From positions 1 to 64,000 of the forward strand of contig CAZKXI010000004.1 in the NCBI GenBank assembly GCA_964556755.1: a stretch of DNA of 64,000 bases, read 5' to 3'. Both the position numbers and the translations under genes were made by a program. Positions 16,753-24,219 of this stretch are shown one piece after another (position 1 is the first letter of the stretch; every line of letters begins with the position of its first letter). The notes under the pieces are model-generated. The model had not been told where the DNA came from, did not search any database, and saw only the letters and a program-made list of their open reading frames with translations. This DNA is from UBA4085 sp964556755 (GTDB taxonomy: Bacteria; Acidobacteriota; Aminicenantia; Aminicenantales; UBA4085).

Positions 16753-17583
16753 GTGAAGATCGCCCTGATCCAGCAAGCGGCCGGCTTCGACCTCGATGAC
16801 AACATCCGCCGCGGCCGGCGGGCCTTCGAGGCGGCGGCCCGGGCCGGCGCCGAGGTGGCGGCCTTCGCCGAGCTGGCGTTCTTGCCTTTCCTGCCCCAGA
16901 TTCCGGCCGACCGCCGGCCGGACTTCCGGCGCTTCGCCCAGACGATCCCCGGCCCGCTGACCGAGGAGTTCTCCGCCTTGGCCCGCCGGCACGGGGTCGT
17001 GACGGTGCTCAATCTCTTCGAGCGGGAAGGGGACCGGACTTACGACGCCTCGCCGGTCATCGACGCGGACGGCCGTTGGCTGGGGACCACCCGGATGGTC
17101 CACATCATGGACGGCCCCGGCTTCCACGAGCGGGGCTACTACGCGCCGGGCGACCGCGTGGACTTCGTCTTCCCGACCGCGGCCGGGCGGATCGGCGTCG
17201 CCATCTGCTACGACCGCCATTTTCCGGAGTACATGCGCGGCCTGGCTCTCGGCGGCGCCGAGATCGTCATCATCCCCCAGGCCGGGGTGCGCGACGAGTG
17301 GGGCGAGGGCCTGTTCGAGGCGGAAGTCCGGATCGCCGCCCTGCAGAACGGCTTCTTCGCCGCCCTCTGCAACCGGGTCGGCCCGGAGGAGATCCTCAGC
17401 TTCGCCGGCGGCTCCTTCGTCGTCGACCCCGCGGGCGGCGTCCTGGCCCGGGCGGCGGGGGATCGCGACGAGATTCTGCTGGCCGACTGCGATACGGGCT
17501 TGGTCGCGGCCTGCCACGCCCGGCGCCACTTCCTGCCCGACCGCCGACCCGACGTCTATCGCGGGCTGAAGATCGCCGATTGA
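16753..17583 (+). CDS. Carbon-nitrogen hydrolase (nitrilase superfamily), catalytic Lys replaced
   Basis: A 276-residue member of the nitrilase/N-carbamoyl amidase superfamily, cytoplasmic. The nucleophile is in AICYDRHFPEYM (Cys) and the general base in AFAELAFLPF (Glu). At the place of the third triad residue (the Lys of the usual YRKxHIP motif) the sequence reads TTRMVHIMD, aligning Met where Lys is expected. The surrounding GPGFHERGYYAPGD still aligns with N-carbamoylputrescine amidase and beta-ureidopropionase. It could be a subfamily using another Lys/Arg or an altered activity. GTG at 16753 has AGGAGG 8 nt upstream; the longer in-frame extension would lie inside the pepP gene. Confidence 0.88.
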   Translation: MKIALIQQAAGFDLDDNIRRGRRAFEAAARAGAEVAAFAELAFLPFLPQIPADRRPDFRRFAQTIPGPLTEEFSALARRHGVVTVLNLFEREGDRTYDASPVIDADGRWLGTTRMVHIMDGPGFHERGYYAPGDRVDFVFPTAAGRIGVAICYDRHFPEYMRGLALGGAEIVIIPQAGVRDEWGEGLFEAEVRIAALQNGFFAALCNRVGPEEILSFAGGSFVVDPAGGVLARAAGDRDEILLADCDTGLVAACHARRHFLPDRRPDVYRGLKIAD

Positions 17584-17592
17584 GAAGGACGC

Positions 17593-18075
17593 ATGGTCAG
17601 CTGGTTCGTCGTCCAAAGCAAGCCCAAGAAGGAATTCCACGTCGAGAAGCAGTTCCAGGAGGCCGGCCTGCCGGTCTACAACCCGCGGATGCGAGAAGGC
17701 GGCCTGGTCAAGCCGTTCTTCACCGGCTATCTGTTCGTCCGCTTCGACCACCCGGCTCAATACAAGCTGGTCAAGTACACCCGAGGCATCCGAGCCCTGG
17801 TCGGGAACGAAGGCGGCCCCATTCCGATCGACGAGTCCTGGATCAACGAGATTCGGGCCCGGGAGACCAACGGCTTCATCGAGCTCCAGAAGTACGGCCT
17901 GGAGCCGTCGCTGGGCGACGTGATCGAGGTGGCGGCCGGCCCCCTCAAGGGCCTGCGCGGCGTCTTCAAAGCCGATCTCTCGGAACAGGACCGGGTCCTG
18001 ATCCTTCTCAATTGCGTCTCTTACCAGGGCCGGCTGCTGATCGAGAAGGACAAGATCAAGAAAGCCGTCACTTAA
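17593..18075 (+). CDS. NusG paralogue (RfaH/UpxY/LoaP-type antiterminator)
   Basis: A 160-residue NusG-family transcription elongation factor. The NGN domain spans about 1-105 (WFVVQSKPKKEFHVEKQ, FFTGYLFVRFD), and a KOW domain follows at about 110-155 (AAGPLKGLRGVFKADL). Core NusG genes normally sit with secE and ribosomal L11 genes; here the neighbours are a peptidase and an amidase, so this is likely a specialised paralogue that helps RNA polymerase through a particular long operon. Such paralogues often sit next to polysaccharide clusters, none of which is in this window. It lies 9 bp after the nitrilase gene and its stop overlaps the convergent glycosidase gene by 8 bp. Confidence 0.88.
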   Translation: MVSWFVVQSKPKKEFHVEKQFQEAGLPVYNPRMREGGLVKPFFTGYLFVRFDHPAQYKLVKYTRGIRALVGNEGGPIPIDESWINEIRARETNGFIELQKYGLEPSLGDVIEVAAGPLKGLRGVFKADLSEQDRVLILLNCVSYQGRLLIEKDKIKKAVT

Positions 18076-19204
18076 TTCCGGCCGCCCGGTCGGTCCGCAG
18101 CGCTTCCAGGAACTCCGGCTTCAGCGACGAGCCCGAGAAGAAGACGTGGCCGGCCGCTCCCAATCGGCGTCCGGCGGCGATCTGGGCCATCATGATCTCC
18201 GGCGTCGACTGGTTGTGCGACGTGCCGATGCCGATGCCGGGCAGGACGGGGATCCGGCCGGCCGCGGCCGCCAGGGCCTCCCGGGCGTACTTCTCGAAGA
18301 AGGCGGCGTTGTTGGTGTAGAGCATCGGGCAGAGCATGTCGAGGAGGCCCTCCCGGCACCAAGCCGGCCAGTCCTGGCCGATCAGGACGCGGGCTTCGCC
18401 GGCCGAGGGGAAGACGGCGGCCGAGATCCGGACCGGGCGGCCCAGGCCGGCCAGTCCGGCTCTCATCTCGCGAAGAAAAGCCGTGACTTGGCCGCGGTTC
18501 CAGTCGATCCACTCGTTCCACAGGATGTTGCCCGAGTCGCGGGCTTTGATGTCGACCGGATCGACGCCGGAATGCTGCTTGAACAAGGCCCGGGTCCGGG
18601 CGTCCCAGCTGAAGTAGACCTCCCGCGGCGAGCAGGGGAACCGGATGTAGTCGAGGTGAATCCAATCGACGGGGTAGGCCTTGGCCACCTCCAGCATCAA
18701 GCTCAGCTCGTAGGCCCGGACTTCCGGCAGGGCCGGATTGGCCACCCCGACCAGCTCGCCGTCCGGAGAGCGGATGAGCCATTCCGGATGCTGGCGGACC
18801 TGCCCGGGGATGGCGCCCTCGTTGAAGACGCAGAACCAGGGGTGGATGGTCATCCCCCTCGGCCTGGCCTCCTCGATCAGCAGGCCCAGCAGGTCGTAGC
18901 GGGTGTAGGCCGGATCCCTCTCGGCGAGCTTGGAGGGCCAGTAGACGTAGCCGGATGTCGTCTTGACCAGCATGATGATCGTGTCGATGCCGGCCTCCGC
19001 CCAGGCGTCCAGGACCGTCTTCATCTTGAGCCGGGCCTCGGCGGGATCGGAGGGAAACTGCCCGGGGTGGGCCCAGACGGCCCGGATCTCGGACGCCGGA
19101 GCGGCCTGGGCCGGCCCGGCGGAGAGTGGCCCGGCGGCGACGGACAGAAAGGCCGCGGCCAGGCCGATCGATAAGGCGAGAGACGTACGGAAAAGGCTTC
19201 TCAT
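18068..19204 (-). CDS. Secreted GHL10-type (DUF187) glycoside hydrolase-like protein
   Basis: A 378-residue exported protein of the glycosyl-hydrolase-like GHL10 family, a TIM-barrel fold related to GH13/GH10-like enzymes. Signal peptide about 1-35 (ends GPAQAAPA). Family blocks: EIRAVWAHPG, AEAGIDTIIMLVKT, GMTIHPWFCVFNEG, VDWIHLDYIRFP and LCPMLYTNNAAFF. The acidic residues in HLDYIRFP and the WFCVFNEG segment are in place, so catalysis on an unknown glycan (possibly peptidoglycan or capsule) is plausible. The ATG at 19204 follows TTGGAGGGCGCC. Downstream of the S8 protease gene by 57 bp in an apparent minus-strand operon. Confidence 0.87.
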   Translation of the reverse strand: MRSLFRTSLALSIGLAAAFLSVAAGPLSAGPAQAAPASEIRAVWAHPGQFPSDPAEARLKMKTVLDAWAEAGIDTIIMLVKTTSGYVYWPSKLAERDPAYTRYDLLGLLIEEARPRGMTIHPWFCVFNEGAIPGQVRQHPEWLIRSPDGELVGVANPALPEVRAYELSLMLEVAKAYPVDWIHLDYIRFPCSPREVYFSWDARTRALFKQHSGVDPVDIKARDSGNILWNEWIDWNRGQVTAFLREMRAGLAGLGRPVRISAAVFPSAGEARVLIGQDWPAWCREGLLDMLCPMLYTNNAAFFEKYAREALAAAAGRIPVLPGIGIGTSHNQSTPEIMMAQIAAGRRLGAAGHVFFSGSSLKPEFLEALRTDRAAGIK

Positions 19205-19261
19205 GGCGCCCTCCAACGGACCGCCGCCGCCTCGCGGCGGGCCCGGACCCAGGGGGCCGGG

Positions 19262-20932
19262 CTATCTCTTGAGGCTGATCCGGCCGTAGCCGAATCTGTA
19301 GTCGTTCCCGGGCTCGCCGATGTCGACGGCCCGATTCCGGAGGATGGTCAGGACCTGGGCCATGGTATAGGGCGTGGATCCCTTGAGCAGACCGATGGCC
19401 CCGGCCAGGTGCGGGGCGGAAGCCGATGTGCCGTAGAAGCCGCCGTTGCCGTAGGTCTTGGTCGAGACGCCCGACGGGGCGGCGTAATCGGGCTTCAGCC
19501 GGCCGTCGAAAGTCGGGCCCTGGGAGCTGTAGGTGTGGTATTCGTCCGTGCGCGCGTCCGAGGCGCCGGCCGTCAGGGCCTCGGGGGAATCGGCCGGGAT
19601 GGAGACGCTCCGGGCCGTGACGTTGTATTCGATGGCCCGGCTGTTGCCGGAGGTGAAGAGCTCCAGGTCGACCAGGCGGCTGCCGCTGTTGCGGCGGATG
19701 GCGACGGCCCAGTAGGAATTGGAGGGCGAGTACCAGCCGTACACCTCTTCCGTCGGCCACTGGGTCCCGGTCTGGGCTCCCGTCGACGAGTCGACCAGGA
19801 CGTAGACCGCGCCGTCATAGCGGTAGAGAAAGAGATCGTAGTCGAGGCTCGACCCGGCGTAGCGTCCGTTGGTGTAGGCGCCCCAATCCTTCCAGTTGAG
19901 GAAGGCCCCGACCGTCTCGTAGGCCGGGACGTAGAAATCGAGAAGCTCGTCCGATCCCGAGAAATTCAGGAGCCCGTCGCCGTCCGGATCGTTGAAAGCG
20001 CCCGTCCAGTGGTCCAAAGCCCCGTTTCCGGCCGAGACCGCCCAGACGGCCCGGGATGCGTCGACATCCTCGTCGATGGGCCCGCTGCCGTCCCCGGCTC
20101 CGGCGTTGTACCAGCCCAGGGAGTAGGAGATGACGTCGACGCCCCGGCCGTTGAGCCAGTCGACGGCCTCGTCCTGCTCGACGTCGGTGTCGATGTTGAC
20201 CAGATAGAGCTCGGCCAGCGGCGCCATATCATGGACGATCTCGGCGCAGGCCAGGCCGTGGTCCTCGCCGCCGCCGGAGATATCGCCGTCGGCCCGGAAG
20301 GACTTGACCGTGACCTCATCCGGCAGCTCCTTGCCGAGCAGGGACTTGTAGCCGGAGAATCCCAGGTCCAGGATGGCGATCTTGGCCGGGACGCCGTTGT
20401 GGAAGGGGGCCAGGGCCTGCCACTTGTCGGCGCCCGTCTTGGCCACTCCTTCGCTGGTGACTTCGTGCTTCAGCGGCCTCAGCGGCAGGCGCAGGCCGGC
20501 CAAGTCGGGATCGTCGGCCAGGACCCGCAGCGCCGACAGCGGAAGGCGATTCTGAATCCGCCCTTTGGCGACGGCTTGGACCGATCCGCCCAGGGCTTGG
20601 ATGCGGGTCTTCAGACGGGAGGAGGCATCCCCCGTCAGGCCGGCTTCGGGCCCCCGGACGGCTTCGGCGACGACGACGATGCCGCCGTCCTGGACGTCGA
20701 TGCGGCGGCTCCGGGCGTAGGCGGCCGCGGCCTCGGCCCCCTGCTCCGCCTCGATCTGGGCCAAGCGGGCCAGTACGGCCTGCAGCTTGGGAGCGCCGCC
20801 GGGGATCGGAAGCCCGGCGGGGGAGAGATCCGTGGCCGGCGGATGCTCCGGCTCCTGGAACCGGCCGGCGGCCGGGGGGATGAGCAGGACGGCCGCGGCG
20901 ACCGCCAGAATGGGGATCAGCCATCGCTTCAT
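19262..20932 (-). CDS. Secreted subtilisin-like serine protease (S8) with an insertion
   Basis: A 556-residue exported protease. Signal peptide about 1-22, an N-terminal region of about 160 residues that may be a propeptide, then the S8 core with Asp189 (AILDLGFSGY), His225 (EDHGLACAEIV), the oxyanion Asn303 (VSAGNG) and Ser503 (GTSASAPHLAG). The triad is complete. Between Asn303 and Ser503 there are about 200 residues, whereas the equivalent segment in subtilisin is about 65; the extra part looks like a beta-sandwich resembling a pre-peptidase C-terminal or Ig-like domain inserted in the core. ATG at 20932 follows AGGGAGAAAGAAC. It sits 14 bp behind the beta-barrel gene. Confidence 0.92.
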   Translation of the reverse strand: MKRWLIPILAVAAAVLLIPPAAGRFQEPEHPPATDLSPAGLPIPGGAPKLQAVLARLAQIEAEQGAEAAAAYARSRRIDVQDGGIVVVAEAVRGPEAGLTGDASSRLKTRIQALGGSVQAVAKGRIQNRLPLSALRVLADDPDLAGLRLPLRPLKHEVTSEGVAKTGADKWQALAPFHNGVPAKIAILDLGFSGYKSLLGKELPDEVTVKSFRADGDISGGGEDHGLACAEIVHDMAPLAELYLVNIDTDVEQDEAVDWLNGRGVDVISYSLGWYNAGAGDGSGPIDEDVDASRAVWAVSAGNGALDHWTGAFNDPDGDGLLNFSGSDELLDFYVPAYETVGAFLNWKDWGAYTNGRYAGSSLDYDLFLYRYDGAVYVLVDSSTGAQTGTQWPTEEVYGWYSPSNSYWAVAIRRNSGSRLVDLELFTSGNSRAIEYNVTARSVSIPADSPEALTAGASDARTDEYHTYSSQGPTFDGRLKPDYAAPSGVSTKTYGNGGFYGTSASAPHLAGAIGLLKGSTPYTMAQVLTILRNRAVDIGEPGNDYRFGYGRISLKR

Positions 20933-20946
20933 GTTCTTTCTCCCTG

Positions 20947-21573
20947 TCAGCGGCCGAGGTCGAAGGACAGGCCCAAGCCGAAGAAGAAGTGGTCCAGGCT
21001 CAAGCCCGACCATTCTCCCGAGACGCTCTCGCGGTCCATGCTGTCTTGGATGGACCAGCTTCCGCCGGCTCGAAGCATGCGGTATCCGGCCTCCAGGACG
21101 AGGCCGATCCCGGGATTCAGCTCGGCCTCGAGCCCGAAGCGGGCGGAGGCCGAGAAGGAGGGATCGAGCTTCTCTTCGATGTCGAAGCCGACCGCCTCCC
21201 AGCCCGCGGCCAGATCGGGATCGAGGGAGGAGAAGGGCAGGCCGAGCCCCGCTCCAGCCGCGGCGAAGAGAGACAAGGTCCGGCCCAAGCCCGCCCGGAA
21301 CCTCAACCCGGCCTCGAGAGGAACGATCCGGACCGTCCCCGCGCGAAGACCGGTCGGATCGTCCTTGGCCGCGACTTGGACATAGCCGCTGAGGATCTCG
21401 AAGCTGAGGGAGCGTGAGAGGGGGATCTCGAAGGACAGCTCGGCAGCCGGCCCGCCCCCGATCATGGCCCTTGTTCCCAAGGCGTATCCACCTGCCAGGC
21501 TGAAGCGCCCCGCGGCCGCGGCAGGCGTCGCGGCCAATCCCGCGGCGATCAGGACGATGACCATCTTCCTCAT
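20947..21573 (-). CDS. Small outer-membrane beta-barrel protein
   Basis: A 208-residue exported protein: signal peptide about 1-20 (ends ATPAAAAG), then repeated amphipathic beta strands (RFSLAGGYALG, EAGLRFRAGLG, FGLEAELNPGIGLVLEAGY) and a final strand HFFFGLGLSFDLGR. This is the pattern of an eight-strand porin-like barrel (OmpW/outer-membrane beta-barrel group). No enzymatic motif is seen. ATG at 21573 follows GAGGAGGCCCC; the longer upstream frame lacks a start and overlaps fmdB antisense to nothing useful. Directly followed by the S8 protease gene, so it could be a channel or anchor linked to that protease; this is only positional. Confidence 0.82.
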   Translation of the reverse strand: MRKMVIVLIAAGLAATPAAAAGRFSLAGGYALGTRAMIGGGPAAELSFEIPLSRSLSFEILSGYVQVAAKDDPTGLRAGTVRIVPLEAGLRFRAGLGRTLSLFAAAGAGLGLPFSSLDPDLAAGWEAVGFDIEEKLDPSFSASARFGLEAELNPGIGLVLEAGYRMLRAGGSWSIQDSMDRESVSGEWSGLSLDHFFFGLGLSFDLGR

Positions 21574-21647
21574 GGGGCCTCCTCGCCGGCCGGAGGCCGA
21601 AGCCGGCGGCCGCGGATGACTCGGGTCGGGGACGTGGCCGCTTCCGC

Positions 21648-21688
21648 CGGGACGGCGGGACGGGCGGCGGGACAGGCGGCGGGACAGG
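21648..21688. repeat. Short GC-rich tandem repeat
   Basis: About three degenerate copies of a 12-bp unit CGGGACAGGCGG lie in the 119-bp gap between fmdB and the beta-barrel gene. Slippage-prone; no clear function. Confidence 0.5.
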
Positions 21689-21692
21689 GCGC

Positions 21693-21908
21693 TCACTTGC
21701 ATGTGCTGCAGGAATGGCTGGAACAGGAGGGGCAGGAGTGTCCGGAGGACTTGATGCGGCTGGAACCGCCTCCGATCCCGAAGGCCGACAAAAGCTTGTG
21801 GACGGGCCCGGCGCAGGCCGGACACCGGACTTCGGCTTCTCCGCCGAGCCGGACCAGAGCCTCGAACTTCGAGGCGCAAGCCTGGCAGCGGAACTCGTAG
21901 AGCGGCAT
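21693..21908 (-). CDS. FmdB-family zinc ribbon protein
   Basis: A 71-residue small protein beginning MPLYEFRCQAC, the canonical FmdB/CxxC_CxxC_SSSS start. Two zinc knuckles, CQAC and CPAC, form a ribbon at about 8-36; a Ser/Cys-rich tail (SCPSCSSHSCSTCK) follows. These proteins are presumed regulatory or metal-binding; the original member is linked to amide/formamidase expression. No ribosome binding site precedes the ATG and the -10 box is 9 nt away, so the mRNA is probably leaderless. Confidence 0.9.
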   Translation of the reverse strand: MPLYEFRCQACASKFEALVRLGGEAEVRCPACAGPVHKLLSAFGIGGGSSRIKSSGHSCPSCSSHSCSTCK

Positions 21909-21917
21909 AAGGGGGCT

Positions 21918-21946
21918 ATTGTAAAGGAGAATAGGCCGGCCCGCAA
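21918..21946 (-). promoter_or_regulatory. Promoter of fmdB-like gene, leaderless layout
   Basis: Minus strand TTGCGG (21946-21941), 17-bp spacer, TACAAT (21923-21918); 9 nt then separate the -10 box from the ATG at 21908. Confidence 0.55.
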
Positions 21947-22015
21947 GGAGGATCCGCCCCCTTGCGCGGAGCCGGGCTTGGGCTTAACCTAGGGGGCGTT
22001 CGACCTGGAGAGCGC

Positions 22016-23917
22016 ATGCCTCATCCCTCCCCGCGGCCCGGCTTGGCGACCGCCGATCTCGTCCTCCTGGCCGTCCTGGCCGGCGCCGTGGCGACGTTCG
22101 GGCTCGGCTACACCTACGGCTTGGGAAATCACGTCGAGCTCCTGCCCCATATCGAGCGGATCATGGATCCCTCCTTCGCCGCCGGCGATTTCTCGGTCGA
22201 GGCCACGACCGGGGGGCCCCGCCATTACTTCGCCCGGCTCTGCGCCCTGCTGGCCGGAGTCATCCCGCTGCCGATCGTCTTCCTCCTCCTGACTCTCCTC
22301 CAGAACGCCGGCACCGCCCTTGTCACGGCGCTGGCCGCCCGCAAGCTCTTTCCCCGGGCCCCGGCGGCGCCCGCGATCGCCGTCCTTCTGGCGATGGCTC
22401 TGAATGGGCCGAGATTGGGCGAGGCGGGCTTCCTCCGCCTGCCGAACGCCGTCGGCTTCACGGTGGCCACGCCCCTGGCGCTGGCCTCGCTCTGGCTGGG
22501 GCTGAGCGGCCGGACCGGGGCGGCTCTTGCCGCCGCGCTTCCCGCTTCCCTGATCCATCCCCTTGTCGGACTGGAGGTGTCGGCTCTGGGCCTCGCGGCG
22601 TCCGCGGCCGAGAGGCTGGGGTCGGCCCTCCGGGCGAGGACGGCGGGCGCGGCTAGGAAGACGGCCCTCCGGGAAGGGGGGGCGAGTCTTCTTGGGCTGC
22701 TCGGCCTGGGGGCTTTCGCCTACGCCGTCTGGTTCAGGAGCCAGGCGCCCGCGGCCCTCGATGCCGCATCCTTCATAGATATCTATGCCCGCTTCAGAGC
22801 CCCGCACCATCTCTGGCCCTCGTCCTTCCGACCGATCGACTGGGTCGTGGCCGCGGCCTTCCTGGTCGCCGCGGCGGCTTTGGCCCGAAGCCGGGCGCGG
22901 CGGGAGGACGTCGACCGGCCTCTGACCGTCCGCATCGCCGTCATCTTGGCGGTCTTCCCGGCCGCCGCTCTGGCCGGCTGGTTCTTCGTCCAGGTGGCGC
23001 CTCTGAGGATGGCGGCCATCCTGCAGCCCTTTAGGCTGACCCTGGTGCTCAAGTGGCTGGGATATCTCCTGGCGGCCGGCGCTCTCGGCGGGCGGATCCC
23101 GTCGGGGGAGATGGGCGGGCGCCGTCGACGACGCCGGGCGGCCGCTTGGGCCGCGGCCGGGGTGCTCTTCCTTCTCTTCTCGTCGCTGGGCCGTCTGGGA
23201 GAGGCGGATCTTCCGCTGCGCAGGGAGGGGCTGACTCTGGCCTGGCTCGTCCTGGTGGGAGCCGCCTGGCTGGCCCCGCGCCGGGCCGCCGCCGGAAAGC
23301 TCGCCGCAACCGCCACGGCGGGGCTGGTCATCGCCCTGGTCTTCGTCCCCGCGGCGGGGCGGCTACCGGTCGTCGGCGGCCTTATGGCGTCCGCCCGGCC
23401 CATCGTCACCCTCGATCAAGGCGCCCAGAGAGAGGACGGAGCCGCCCGCTTCTGCCGCGACGGCTTGCCGGCCGGATCCGTCCTGGTCGTCCCGCCGCTG
23501 CTGGGGCGGGTCCGCCTCCTGTCCCGGCAGGCGCTGTTGGCCGACTTCAAGTTCATGCCGACCACGGACGCGGCCCTCATCGAATGGAGGAGGCGGCTGG
23601 AGGAGGCCTACGGCCCCTGGACCGGGAGCGGATTCGAGGCCGCTCGGTCGATGGACCGGTCCTACCGGGCCATCGGGCCGGACCGGCTGATCCGGTTGAA
23701 AGCCCTGTTCGGAGTCGGATACGCGCTCCTCTACGCGGAGACGCCCAGCCGGGGACGTGAGCTCTACCGGGACCGCTTCTACAAGGTTGTCCGCATCCCC
23801 GACGCGCCTCAGGGATGGATGGCGATGACTTCGATCTCGACCTTGACGTCCTTGGGCAGCCGGCCGACCTGGACGGTCGAGCGGGCCGGGCAGGGCGCCG
23901 GGAAGTACTCGCCGTAG
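22016..23917 (+). CDS. Polytopic membrane protein of unknown function
   Basis: A protein of about 633 residues from the ATG at 22016 (GGAGAG just upstream). About 12 hydrophobic segments fill residues 10-460 and a soluble tail of about 150 residues follows. Visible blocks include HPLVGLEVSALG and RAPHHLWPSSF, with a conserved His-rich loop between helices. The overall look (many helices plus a C-terminal extracytoplasmic domain) is that of DUF6798-like or glycosyltransferase-like (GT-C) proteins, but I do not recognise it and assign no reaction. The last 36 residues are encoded antisense to the end of ridA (109-bp tail-to-tail overlap), which may indicate loss of an earlier stop codon. Confidence 0.75.
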   Translation: MPHPSPRPGLATADLVLLAVLAGAVATFGLGYTYGLGNHVELLPHIERIMDPSFAAGDFSVEATTGGPRHYFARLCALLAGVIPLPIVFLLLTLLQNAGTALVTALAARKLFPRAPAAPAIAVLLAMALNGPRLGEAGFLRLPNAVGFTVATPLALASLWLGLSGRTGAALAAALPASLIHPLVGLEVSALGLAASAAERLGSALRARTAGAARKTALREGGASLLGLLGLGAFAYAVWFRSQAPAALDAASFIDIYARFRAPHHLWPSSFRPIDWVVAAAFLVAAAALARSRARREDVDRPLTVRIAVILAVFPAAALAGWFFVQVAPLRMAAILQPFRLTLVLKWLGYLLAAGALGGRIPSGEMGGRRRRRRAAAWAAAGVLFLLFSSLGRLGEADLPLRREGLTLAWLVLVGAAWLAPRRAAAGKLAATATAGLVIALVFVPAAGRLPVVGGLMASARPIVTLDQGAQREDGAARFCRDGLPAGSVLVVPPLLGRVRLLSRQALLADFKFMPTTDAALIEWRRRLEEAYGPWTGSGFEAARSMDRSYRAIGPDRLIRLKALFGVGYALLYAETPSRGRELYRDRFYKVVRIPDAPQGWMAMTSISTLTSLGSRPTWTVERAGQGAGKYSP

Positions 23918-24189
23918 ACCTTGTTCATGGCCGCGAACTCGCCCATGTCGGTCAAAAAGACGGTCGTCTTGACCGCGTCGGCCAGGCTGCAGCCGGCCGC
24001 CTTCAGGACCGCGTTCAGGTTCTCCAAAACCTGCCGTGTCTGGCCCTCGATGTCCGACGCTTCGACGGCGCCCGTAGACGGTTGGATGGGCACCTGGCCC
24101 GAGGCGAAGACCATCTGGCCGTTCCGGACGGCTTGGGAATAGGGGCCGAGAGCCTGGGGGGCCTTGTCGGTATGGATCGCTTCCTTCAT
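23809..24189 (-). CDS. ridA: RidA family reactive enamine/imine deaminase
   Basis: A 126-residue cytosolic RidA (YjgF/YER057c/UK114) protein that hydrolyses reactive 2-aminoacrylate-type enamines to ketoacids. Motifs: GPYSQAV, FASGQVPI, KTTVFLTDMGEFAAMN and the active-site Arg in CPARSTV, followed by EIEVIAI. Full family length. The ATG at 24189 has AAAGGAG 7 nt upstream. It is the third gene of an apparent A2M-pbpC-ridA unit (30 bp after pbpC), and its 3' end overlaps the convergent membrane-protein gene by 109 bp. A secreted paralogue is encoded at 34726-35190. Confidence 0.95.
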   Translation of the reverse strand: MKEAIHTDKAPQALGPYSQAVRNGQMVFASGQVPIQPSTGAVEASDIEGQTRQVLENLNAVLKAAGCSLADAVKTTVFLTDMGEFAAMNKVYGEYFPAPCPARSTVQVGRLPKDVKVEIEVIAIHP

Positions 24190-24219
24190 CACCGGTCTCC
24201 TTTCGAAGCCCGACGGGGA

